A model generated the notes under the pieces. It did no database searches, was not told the origin of the DNA, and was given only the letters and a program-made list of their open reading frames with translations. From Fulvia fulva (Eukaryota; Ascomycota; Dothideomycetes; Mycosphaerellales; Mycosphaerellaceae): a DNA stretch of 64,000 nucleotides. The first letter of the stretch is position 1. Every line of letters begins with the position of its first letter. This document shows positions 42,393-51,597 of the stretch, in pieces. The stretch spans positions 62,001-126,000 of the forward strand of contig NC_063014.1 in the NCBI RefSeq assembly GCF_020509005.1, in the 5' to 3' direction. The position numbers were made by a program, and so were the translations under genes.

Positions 42393-43957
42393 CTACGGAC
42401 GCCATCCGTTAGCCACATCGAATAATGTGTCGTTCGAGCCAACGTTGCCAGGAAACACGATGTACGGGATGCCCTTCCACTTGCTGGTCTCTTCGAGGCA
42501 CTCCCAAAGCGGCACACCCGGCGCCGCTTGTCCTACCACCGTAGCTATCTTCATGCCCAGGCCCTTGGTCGCCGCGTCCGATGATGTGATCCCACCCTGT
42601 AGAGACTGGTTAGCATACCCGCCCGCGATCGAAATGGAACGATGCCCACTTTTGCGATGATATAGCGTGGCCTGGATCCTAGACCTTGCAAGAATGACAC
42701 CAGAGCTTTGGCCACCGTGGACCCAATATTCAGCGACTCCGTACCATCCTTGCCAGTGACCAACTCACGACTTGTCATGACGAGCACATCTTGACCACTC
42801 TCGATTTCGCCGGCGGCAGTCTCTTGTGCTTCGCGAATGATGCGCTCGGCGTTCTCGGGCGACTGCAGAAGCTCCTTCACGTCAAGAATGATGGTCTTGA
42901 GTTTTGATCCGCTCTTCTGACGAAGGACATCAAGCTGCGCCCCCGTCTTCGGGACATACGAGCCAGCGATCACAAGACCGCCAACTTTTTGGTCCAGGTG
43001 CAGCTGTTCTGCTGTCTTCGGCGGTATCGGAGCTATCCCTAGCCTTGACGATACTAACGCCGCGCCACTCCTGTACAAGAACTTTCTCGACTTGCTGGCT
43101 ATCCTGATGTCAGAATTAACACCGTGGACTGGATAAAGTGACATACCTTGAAGTAGGCCTAAGACGACCACATCCATATCCGCCTCACTGGCTGCATTGA
43201 CAATCACCACACTTCCTTTCGCAAATCCCGTCAAGAGCTCTGCGGCTCTATCTGGACCACCTTTCCTGATATCCTGGATACTCAAACCATGCACACGATC
43301 CCGACTGATAGCGCCTTCAGTCTTTTCCACAACCCAGTCCTTCAAGTTGGAGTTCTGATACCCAAATGTAGCATCCTTCGCGAACTGCGTCTCGTCCGCA
43401 GGCACTAAAGTCCCTTCTTCATCAACGTAATGCACATCGTCAATCGTATACCTCCCGCCCTGCAAGAAGAAAGGCGCCAACACCCACAGATCCGCCTCTC
43501 CCAACACCTCCGACGCCACATCTGCTTCGAGCGGGAAATGGCCTCGTAAAGTCGAGTCACTCCGCAGCACGATCTCAAACTCTCTAGTAACCTCCTTCGC
43601 TGCTGCCTTGAGATTACTGCAAATCTCCTTGATAAGCTCCCGCGCCTCATGAGGATGCAGAGCGCGAGAATTGGTCAAGATGAAGAAACCACCAACATTC
43701 TTCGTAACGTCGGACGTGAAGCTGGATTTGAGCGTTTCCACATCCCAGGTCATGAGCACTTGAATGTCGTGGCATGTCTGCGTTCCTGTTGGATCGTCGT
43801 CGAGGATTACGAGGAGTGGGATTCCTGAGTTGGGGTCGGAGACCTTTTGCTTGATCTGGGAGCGGAGGTCGCCGAGGTATGGTGGTGGGAGGGACGAGAG
43901 GATGGCATCGCGGTTCTCTCGTTTTGGTGCTATGGTGGTTGACATTGTGCTGGTCAT
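42393..43957 (-). CDS. DUF1537 four-carbon sugar-acid kinase-like protein
   Basis: Exons 43147-43957, 42650-43098 and 42393-42596 join in phase to 487 residues. Family blocks are LVILDDDPTGTQTCHD near residue 55, then LRSDSTLRGHFPLE, APFFLQGGRYTIDDVHY, KFLYRSGAALV and, across the last intron, AKGGITSSDAA with a final WKGIPYIVFPGNVG. Bacterial relatives (OtnK, DtnK) phosphorylate 3-oxo-tetronate or threonate, so a kinase on a small sugar acid is likely; the fungal substrate is unknown. Start at 43957 or 43945; the frame beyond has no ATG. The middle intron is 48 bases, a multiple of three and stop-free, so retention would insert 16 residues. The last intron begins GTGGGC, a weak donor. Confidence 0.85.
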
Positions 43958-44390
43958 TGGAACCTCGTGCGACCTCACGACAACTGGACTGTACTCTGAG
44001 GATGAGGTTGTTTCGGCTATTGACGGCGATTGAACGTTGTGAAGGTGGAGGTGGAGATGTTGTGGAGCTCCACTTGACAGCTTCCGTCTCACATCACGGA
44101 CCGTACCCCCTTTGCGTGCCAGCAAGACCACATTCTGAACTTCAGAGCGCTGTCACCAGGCGCTGCTTGGGAGCAACGATATCCACGGGCTGGCAATGAC
44201 ATGTCGGCGAGCAACAATCAAGGACCAAGATCAGTCCGCAACTCCCCGTCATCCTCCAGGGCACCGCTTCGACGTGCGTTCAAAGTCGTCAGAACTTCAG
44301 CATTTCGGATATATCGCCAAAGCTCGTGTCTTGATATGATTCGGATCCTCGACTATGGCGTCACACGACCCAATCAGCCCAATGGCCCAA
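43958..44390. other. Intergenic
   Basis: Promoter of the DUF1537 gene and 3' flank of the regulator pseudogene. Open frames on both strands, none recognisable. Confidence 0.45.
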
Positions 44391-45817
44391 TTACGGAGCC
44401 ATCACTTCCAATATCGGACCTGCGCCGGATGCACATAGTCCAGAATATGTGTCTGTCAGCCCGGACCAAACCATGGTCAACATGGACCAAAAGAAGATGA
44501 ACATGATCGAGGTCTCGATGTCCTGATGCCAGATGGCGACCTCTCGAATCCCGGGTCTATCACTTCGGTGAGAATCATCCATCTTATTTCCCGAAGCTGC
44601 CTGCTTCCAGTACAAAGGAGCGCCGGGGCTGCTTTCCAGATCATGCGAGAATCCGTGTAGGAGCCTATCAACAGCCCATGGCTCCCTGAAAAGCTGCAAA
44701 GACAATGTAAGGGGCTGCTCTCCAGGCGCTGCCTCAACTTCACCGGCTTTGCGAAGGATCTCGGGACCCATGAGGAAAATGTCGATAAGCCTGTGCAGCC
44801 AACTTTTGGGCTTCATCGCGAACGGCAACTCAATCCATTCTGAGGTGGAGAGGAAGTTTGGTCTACGTCGAACGAACGCCTCGATTGCATGGTGCACCAA
44901 TCGGCCAAATTCGACATATGGCTACGAATCTGCCTACACCTGACATGCGGAACTGCAAGAAGAGCTCGTGACCAGCGCCTGTCTGATGGGCACGAGGGCC
45001 TCGCAATTCCACCAGTCTCGTATAGCATAGCCACCATTGTGGTTTTGATATGCTCTGGCACTCTCATCGGGACGCTCTATCGCCTCGTACATCCCCAACG
45101 CAAAACACGCCGCCAGGGTCTCATCTCGCATGGCTGTGGCAGCACAGTTGATTGCTCGTTGCACCTCAGCCAAACCTTTCGCATACAGCTGACGACTGGC
45201 TGACACAAAGTAGGATCGGCCATCTTTCCGCCCTATATACGCCAGGTAACATGCCAGAGTACCGGAAAGCATGTTCATAGGCGAGTCGATGAATATCGAG
45301 AGACAACGTTGCCATGCGTTACGCAGGTACGTCTCGCTTCGACCCACCATGTGGCTTGTTGTGAAAATGAAAGAGGCGAGCTGTTGCCGCGCTACTGCAG
45401 CGCTGGTCGCTCCCGTGAGCATACCAGGTACCATCTTGCGAGCTTGTGCGAAAAAGTCCTCATGCGGTAGCACAGGCGTGGTCCGAGCACCTACACACTC
45501 TGGCTCTCTTCGCGAAGCAATGCTGCGAGTGATGTCTTTCGCCACTCCAGTCTCGCTCAAGGACTTCTTGTAGACCGTCTTATGCGTGCCTTGCCCGTTG
45601 ACCACGCAAAATGCAGCCGTTTGAGCTGCCACATTCTAGTCCAGTCTTGATACATTGACCGCACCTCGGTCGTTTCTGATTCCACTGTTGGGCATACGTC
45701 AACGATCGAACAATCCATCCATGAACTGGCTTCCATAACCACATTCGGTACACTTACCGCCACCTTTCGCCTCTTGCACGTCTTGCATGCCTTGGACCGA
45801 CCTGGAACACCAACCAT
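44391..45817 (-). pseudogene. Zn2Cys6 fungal transcription factor pseudogene
   Basis: Starts with an ATG at 45817 and a short exon ending KACKTCKRRKVA, then a 73-base intron (45685-45757). The second exon opens WNQKRPRCGQCIKTGLEC, so the third of the six zinc-binding cysteines is Trp (TGG). A frameshift follows just after the zinc cluster (near 45625). The next ~230 codons retain the fungal-specific regulator middle region (YLRNAWQRCLSIFIDSPMN, YEAIERPDESARAY). Frame changes and stops between about 44920 and 45010 separate a C-terminal part ending at 44391. This would have been a nuclear DNA-binding activator; it is now clearly non-functional. Confidence 0.78.
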
Positions 45818-46356
45818 TGTAGAGAACCAGCGAGTGGGGACCCTTGGAGCGGAATCCTACCTGCTTTACAATGGAGAGGACGCAGAATGCAACCCGGATG
45901 ACTTGACGTTGTTGCACAGAATATGGCTTGGTATTGGCTTAGGCCCTATCGCGTGTCAACTTGCGAGCTAAGAAATTGTTGCGACTTGAGTCAGCGGTGC
46001 GTGGTGGTGTTAGGGTTACATCCTTGTCTATGGACCACCTTCTATTAAACTCAACACGGGACCACAGGTTCTTTGTTTGTATCGCCTGCATAGCAGCATG
46101 GTACAGACGTCTTCAAGGACTGTGCAACGCGACGATGGCACTCCATCGCGACTGCCTTCTTCGCCGTTGGCTCCTGCTCTGTTGAGTTCAGGCCGTCTGC
46201 AAGTAACTCACTTCGTCATCACTATGCGCGCACGAAGGGTATATCAGGCTTACTTTGTGCGACCGCTTCCTTCCGGTAACACCAAACACCACACGACAAG
46301 CTTCAACATTGCGAAGATAAGCCTGAATCCAACCACCCACCTTCAAGCCAGCAGCC
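45818..46356. other. Intergenic
   Basis: Divergent region between the regulator pseudogene and the chimeric gene at 46357. No gene or repeat is recognised. Confidence 0.45.
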
Positions 46357-47352
46357 ATGGAGACCTTGAGTCAAGGCTCCAACTTCGAGACCTGGAAACT
46401 GCACATGGATGCAACACTCCGCGCCAAAGACCTAGACGACTTCCAGTACTGCCACGCGCAGCGCGTAAAGTTCAAGGACGATGAACATGAGGATGCCAAA
46501 GCAAGAGATCTGAAGATTCAGCGTGAGGCGCTCTCCGAGGCCGAGTGCAAGCTGGACCCCGAGGCTATCGACTACGCAGCACGACTTCGAGAAGTCATGC
46601 TGGAGCGACGCCGTTGCGACGCGCTCTTGCGCCATCGCAAGGCTCGACCATCGACAGCAGCACGGACGCTCCTCAAAGCCGTGGCTGCAAGCCTTACCCA
46701 AGGGATCTCCCAGGACGATATGAACAAGCCATTCGCGCTATGGAAAGTACTCGAACAACAGTCGAAGCCATTCAGATTCCTCGACCTCCCCGCCGAGATG
46801 CAGAACCGCATCAGCGCTCACACTCTCGCGAACGGCAGCCAGAGCATCGAAGCCGCTCAGCCAGGTATCACGAGAGTCAATCGCCAGATCCGTGAGCAAA
46901 CACTCCCGATGTACTACACCTCGACCACCTTCCACATCCATCCCCGCAAGGCCGACAAGTCCTTACACGGCCACGCCAAGACTCTCGGAAGCGCTACCGA
47001 AACCATGGTGACCCAATGGGTAGAACGCTCCGTAGGCGAGAACGCGAAGTACCTCCGTCGCGCTATCCTCCACCTAGACTACCAATTCCGTGCCAAGAAG
47101 CAAGGCACCGGCAAATCCGCCAAGACAGACACTACAGGGATCTTCTCCAAGCAGGTCATCTTCGATTACACGGAGGAGAAGGGGTTGAGAGTCGGCGTGG
47201 ATAACAGCTGTAACGCCAAGTTTAAGATTCGGAATCAGCAGATTGCTATTGAGCGGCAGAGGAGGATGCTGGGCTTGACTGGGAATGCCATTGTGTTGGC
47301 GCTGGTGAGTAATGTTGAGTTGTGGAATGATCATGGGTTGGGATGGAAGTGA
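46357..47352 (+). CDS. Hypothetical protein: Gag-like N-terminus joined to an F-box-like domain
   Basis: Single exon, 331 residues. The start (GSNFETWKLHMDATLRAKDL, about 7-26) resembles the first helix of Ty1/copia-type Gag polyproteins, where a short polar stretch precedes a W-K-x-x-M-x-x-x-L pattern. A charged helical stretch rich in Arg, Glu and Ala follows. From about residue 136 an F-box-like motif (KPFRFLDLPAEMQNRI) opens a second domain typical of fungal F-box/2EXR-like proteins. The joint may reflect capture of a retrotransposon Gag piece by a cellular gene. Each half is weakly conserved, so both assignments are tentative. No zinc knuckle is visible. Confidence 0.6.
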   Translation: METLSQGSNFETWKLHMDATLRAKDLDDFQYCHAQRVKFKDDEHEDAKARDLKIQREALSEAECKLDPEAIDYAARLREVMLERRRCDALLRHRKARPSTAARTLLKAVAASLTQGISQDDMNKPFALWKVLEQQSKPFRFLDLPAEMQNRISAHTLANGSQSIEAAQPGITRVNRQIREQTLPMYYTSTTFHIHPRKADKSLHGHAKTLGSATETMVTQWVERSVGENAKYLRRAILHLDYQFRAKKQGTGKSAKTDTTGIFSKQVIFDYTEEKGLRVGVDNSCNAKFKIRNQQIAIERQRRMLGLTGNAIVLALVSNVELWNDHGLGWK

Positions 47353-47568
47353 TGGCTCTCGAGGATTTTCAGAGCTAGTGGGCGACTGGGGTCGTGGTGA
47401 GCTGCACAGATTTGCATCAACGACACGGAGCGACAGGGTGATATTCAGGCTGCATCGATTGCACCAGCAGCGGTAAGCGAGGGAGGGACAGACTGCCACA
47501 TGTTCCTCTCATTGATTTCTTACTCTCTCTCTCCCCTCCTTACTTCATCACCCAACCTCTCCACCACC

Positions 47569-48510
47569 CTACATCCCCACCTCATTCTCAAACTCCAACC
47601 CCCCCTCCTCCCTAACCGCCCCATAAATCCCCGCAATATCCCCCTTATCCCCCGCATGCTCCACCACCCTCTCCAAATGCCCATCCGCCACCTCCACCGC
47701 CTTCATCCTCACCCCCGCCTCCCTCGCCAGACTCAACGCATGCCCGGCATCTTTCCTCGCCAGTCCCGCCTGAAACAACGGCTCCTCCCGATTCCAATAA
47801 TCCCCCTCCATCATCCGCTTGCTATAAGCCGTATAAGGACCCGGAAACATCGTCTCAATAAACGCGTGCAAATTCTCCGTGCCCAGGCCAGATTTCTCGG
47901 CCAACACGTGGCCCTCGGAGAGCGCCTCGACCATTTGCAGGATGAAGGTGTTGCCGATGATTTTGAGCCGGGTCGCGGAGCCGTGCGGTTGGTTGGTGTA
48001 GTTTATCTCCGCGCGGCCCATGACGCCTTTGCAGTAGGGGAGGACGCGGTCGACGGCGGCTTTGGGGCCGGCGAGGACGCAGACGAGGGAGCCGGAGTCG
48101 GCCATTGCCGGTGCGCCGAAGACGGGGCAGGCGACGAAGTGGGCGGATGCGGTTTGTATTTGGGTTGCGAGGTTGTCGGTGCAGTCGGGGTGGACGGTGG
48201 AGCAGTCGACGAAGAGTTTGCCTTTCGCTTCGGGGACTTTCAGCGCGGAGGTTATGGTTTCTGAGATGGCGGCGTCGTTGGAGACGCAGGTGAAGATTAT
48301 GTCGGCGCCTTTTACGGCGTCTGAGATGGAGTGTATGGCTTTGGCTTTGTCCGAGGGGAGGGTGGAGACGAGTTTTTCGGTGCGAGATGGGGTGCGGTTG
48401 TAGATTAGGATGGGGGAGGTGTAGGTACCCTTCTCGACGAGGTTTTTGACCATGCCTCTGCCCATATGACCTAGGCCTATCCAGGCGATGCGTGGTGCTT
48501 GTTCTGTCAT
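47569..48510 (-). CDS. 3-hydroxyisobutyrate dehydrogenase-like (beta-hydroxyacid dehydrogenase)
   Basis: Single exon, 313 residues. An N-terminal Rossmann fold starts almost immediately with WIGLGHMGRGM (Gly12-Gly17), followed by the substrate loop DCSTVHPD, the GAPAMADSGSL segment and the catalytic lysine region RLKIIGNTF. The C-terminal half is the all-helical domain. The family oxidises 3-hydroxyisobutyrate, tartronate semialdehyde or similar acids with NAD(P)+. The substrate here is not settled, and with no mitochondrial presequence the enzyme is probably cytosolic, so valine catabolism is only one option. In coding direction the 5' half prefers C/A-ending codons and the 3' half G/T-ending ones. 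Confidence 0.85.
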   Translation of the reverse strand: MTEQAPRIAWIGLGHMGRGMVKNLVEKGTYTSPILIYNRTPSRTEKLVSTLPSDKAKAIHSISDAVKGADIIFTCVSNDAAISETITSALKVPEAKGKLFVDCSTVHPDCTDNLATQIQTASAHFVACPVFGAPAMADSGSLVCVLAGPKAAVDRVLPYCKGVMGRAEINYTNQPHGSATRLKIIGNTFILQMVEALSEGHVLAEKSGLGTENLHAFIETMFPGPYTAYSKRMMEGDYWNREEPLFQAGLARKDAGHALSLAREAGVRMKAVEVADGHLERVVEHAGDKGDIAGIYGAVREEGGLEFENEVGM

Positions 48511-49213
48511 GGTGGGTGGAGGTTTGCTGGGTGAGTGGGAGTGAGGTTTCTGCGGTCAGTAGGAGTGTAGTAGTGACGGAGTAGATGAGAGGCCGTAGCA
48601 GCGCTTCGCGGACTGCAACGACTTTATACTATGAGAGAATTGACAGACTTGAGCTCCATGTTGGAGCTGTTATACCTCGTCGTTCATGCTATGACGTCTT
48701 GGTAGATGGCTAGATGGCTGCTGCGGGTATTCTCAGATATCTCTTACATTGCTCTCAACTCGATGGTGACCGATCCTGTGGGCTACTACGACGCATCGCT
48801 ATGCTCTGCCGGGAGTCCGGAGATGATATGGTTGCAGATGGGGTGGTTGCAATGGATGAACAAGGCTGGAGCGGGAAGTGCGGATGGTATGCTCATGGAT
48901 GCTTGTCTGCGCTGTTGTTGCGCTCTCATGTAGATCAGCAATGATGAGACAACTACGAACAGATCTGTCTTCTCTACGGCCATGCCATAGCAAAGCGATG
49001 CTGTTGCAGAAGAGAAAACTTCTTTGCCCCCTATTGAGCACGTTGTTCCCAGATTTTGCCGATGAGCCGACGACAAGCGCAAAGTGGCAGCGCCTTACAT
49101 GTCTTTGTCCGACATGCCACTTTGATGGCGGGACATCTGCTGTAGATCACGGAGAAGTATATCTGTCCTCTCGTCTCTCCTCTGTTGTTTCCTCCACACA
49201 CGTCTTGCCCACC
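48511..49213. other. Divergent promoter of the dehydrogenase and CYS4
   Basis: A 703-base gap between divergent start codons. The frame open into CYS4 from 48878 lacks an ATG start and conserved protein. A T/C-rich tract just before the CYS4 start resembles a fungal promoter-proximal pyrimidine tract. Confidence 0.45.
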
Positions 49214-50902
49214 ATGTCGCACCAAACGAGCAGAACACCGCGGAACCCTCCAGCGTGCATGGAGAGCATCCTCGAGAACATTGGCAACACTCCTCTCGTC
49301 CGTCTGAACCGCATACCACAGTCGGTCGGAATACAATGCGCCGTCTACGCCAAATGCGAGTTCTTCAACGCCGGAGGAAGCGTCAAAGATCGTATTGCAC
49401 TGCGCATGGTTGAGGCTGCCGAGAAGGAGGGTCGCATCAAGCCCGGACACAATGTTTTGATCGAGCCAACGAGTGGCAACACTGGTATTGGGCTGGCACT
49501 GGTGGGAGCGGTCAAGGGATACAGGACAATCATCACTCTACCCGAGAAGATGAGCAGCGAGAAGGTCAGTGTGCTAAAGGCACTTGGGGCTGAGATCATC
49601 CGAACACCCACCAGCGCCGCGTGGGACAGTCCCGAGAGCCACATTGGTGTGGCAAGGAGACTGGAGAAGGAGATCCCAGGAGGTGTCATCCTCGATCAGT
49701 ACGGCAACCCGAACAACCCGCTTGCCCACGAGTATGGCACCGCACCTGAGATTGTCGAGCAAAGCAAAGAGCTGGAGCATACATTGAAGGCTGTCGTTGC
49801 AGGAGCAGGAACAGGTGGCACAATCACGGGCATCGCTCGCGGCATCCGAAAAGCACACGATAAAGCCGTCAAGATCATCGCAGCAGATCCCCAAGGCTCC
49901 ATTCTTGCTTGGCCACCCGAGTTGAACAAAGAGTCTGACGGCAAGCCATACAAGGTCGAAGGCATCGGCTATGACTTCATCCCAGAAGTGCTGGCACAGC
50001 GAGAAGTCGACCACTGGTACAAGACCGACGACCGGCACTCCTTCTACTGGGCACGACGCCTAATCCGCGAGGAAGGACTCCTCGTTGGTGGCAGTTCCGG
50101 CTCAGCCATGAGTGCCGCAGTGAAAGCCATCAAAGATCTTGACTTCGGATCCAACGACGCAGTCGTCGTGATTCTCCCCGACAGCATCCGCAGCTATCTC
50201 AGCAAATTCGTCGACGACGACTGGCTCGCAGCCAACGACCTCTTCGCACCATCACCACCCCTCACAGCACCCAGCACACCTCCCGCCGAGCCCGAGGAAG
50301 TCAAAGAGAACCAGAAGCCAACAGAAAGGAGAGTTGCACAACCTACCGAAGCCCTGCCAATCCTGCAGAAGAAGGTCACAAACGAAGTATACCAAACGGG
50401 CAAAATCCGCGATCTCCGCCTGAAGCCCATCCAGACCATCTCCGAAACCGCCATGGTCGATGAAGCAGTTGAGCTCATGCGCGACAGGGGCTACGATCAG
50501 ATTCCTGTAACAGCAGGTGCCAGTGGAAAACGTCTAGTCGGCATGGTGACGCTCGGAAACTGCCTCTCGTACCTCTCATCCGGCCGCGTGTCCATCACGT
50601 CGCCTGTCAAGGACACCATGTTCAACTTCAGCAAAACCGACGAAGTCAAGCCCATTGAGAAGAACCCCGGCAGCACGGAGGGTGATGAGAGCAAGAGGGA
50701 CTTTGTGGAGATTACGATGGAGACGCCGCTACGATACCTCGAACGATTCTTTGTGTGGAATGCTGCCGCTATCGTTACGGAACGGGACAGCGAGACGGGC
50801 GAGTTGAAGGCAAAGGCTATCGCAACGAAAGTCGACCTTCTTCTCTGGCTGGTCAGACAAGGCAGGGAGAGGACTGGTGCTCATGCGAATGGAACGAAGT
50901 GA
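49214..50902 (+). CDS. CYS4: Cystathionine beta-synthase
   Basis: Single exon, 562 residues. The PLP-dependent domain has the Schiff-base lysine in GGSVKDR (Lys58), the substrate loop SGNTG, a glycine-rich phosphate loop (GAGTGGT) and GGSSGSA near residue 300. There is no N-terminal heme-binding extension, as in yeast. A C-terminal pair of CBS domains begins about residue 390 (LKPIQTISETAMVDEAVELM) and continues to the end. It condenses serine and homocysteine to cystathionine, the first transsulfuration step, in the cytosol. The ATG at 49214 has an ACC-ATG context and starts MSHQTSRTPRNPP, typical of filamentous fungi. Confidence 0.95.
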   Translation: MSHQTSRTPRNPPACMESILENIGNTPLVRLNRIPQSVGIQCAVYAKCEFFNAGGSVKDRIALRMVEAAEKEGRIKPGHNVLIEPTSGNTGIGLALVGAVKGYRTIITLPEKMSSEKVSVLKALGAEIIRTPTSAAWDSPESHIGVARRLEKEIPGGVILDQYGNPNNPLAHEYGTAPEIVEQSKELEHTLKAVVAGAGTGGTITGIARGIRKAHDKAVKIIAADPQGSILAWPPELNKESDGKPYKVEGIGYDFIPEVLAQREVDHWYKTDDRHSFYWARRLIREEGLLVGGSSGSAMSAAVKAIKDLDFGSNDAVVVILPDSIRSYLSKFVDDDWLAANDLFAPSPPLTAPSTPPAEPEEVKENQKPTERRVAQPTEALPILQKKVTNEVYQTGKIRDLRLKPIQTISETAMVDEAVELMRDRGYDQIPVTAGASGKRLVGMVTLGNCLSYLSSGRVSITSPVKDTMFNFSKTDEVKPIEKNPGSTEGDESKRDFVEITMETPLRYLERFFVWNAAAIVTERDSETGELKAKAIATKVDLLLWLVRQGRERTGAHANGTK

Positions 50903-51597
50903 GGATGATGGTGGTGATGAAGATATAATGGGATCGGAAACGAGGGATGATTTACACGTAGCGTGGCGCTGGCGGTGCATCTTTCGAAGGTTCTGGGTTT
51001 CCAAGGGACTGGACTACTGTGGATATGGGAAGGGGAGTGCTTGTGTTCTTGTTCTTGCAATACATCAAGACGTCATGCAATTTGAACTTTCTGGGCGTTG
51101 GGTTGATGGAAATAGTTCTACAGATCATGATGGTGGTTTTGCGTGCTTAAGTCGCCATTCAACGGCGAAAATGTCAATTGAAGTTGATTCCCGTCGATTA
51201 TTGATGCTTTTTGTTTATTCTCCAGGTTTTTTTTTGATGTCTCGTTTCAAAAACGCTAGACAGGGCGCCGTCCGAGTGTTTGACGGTATATGTAGTCTAG
51301 ATCGGTGAGCATGGCCGTGGTGGGCACATTGTTTCATCGTCGGATCGATCGATCGGACACGTGCTTTCGCGGCTGGGAGTGCACGTCCGCCACATTCAAT
51401 GTTGAACATCACCACAGCCGGACATGATGTCTTCTACCTCTGCCTCTGCCTCACATGTTTACCGCCGGTCGAGGTGGCGTGGGCTCTGTGCTCTGTGCAT
51501 TGGCGACCTTACCTCACAGTTCAAAAACTTTGGCTGCCGTTGTTTGTTTGCATTGCATTCATACACATAATAAACGTTATCATACATCCCTCTTGCT
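50903..51597. other. Intergenic between convergent genes
   Basis: 3' flanks of CYS4 and the GT90 gene. A locally A/T-rich part at 51160-51260 includes a run of nine T. No gene or RNA is recognised. Confidence 0.5.

Noticed and set aside
47500..48264. 254-codon plus-strand open frame
   Set aside because: Antisense to the hydroxyacid dehydrogenase; a Pro/Leu-rich and Gly/Val-rich shadow of its biased wobble positions.
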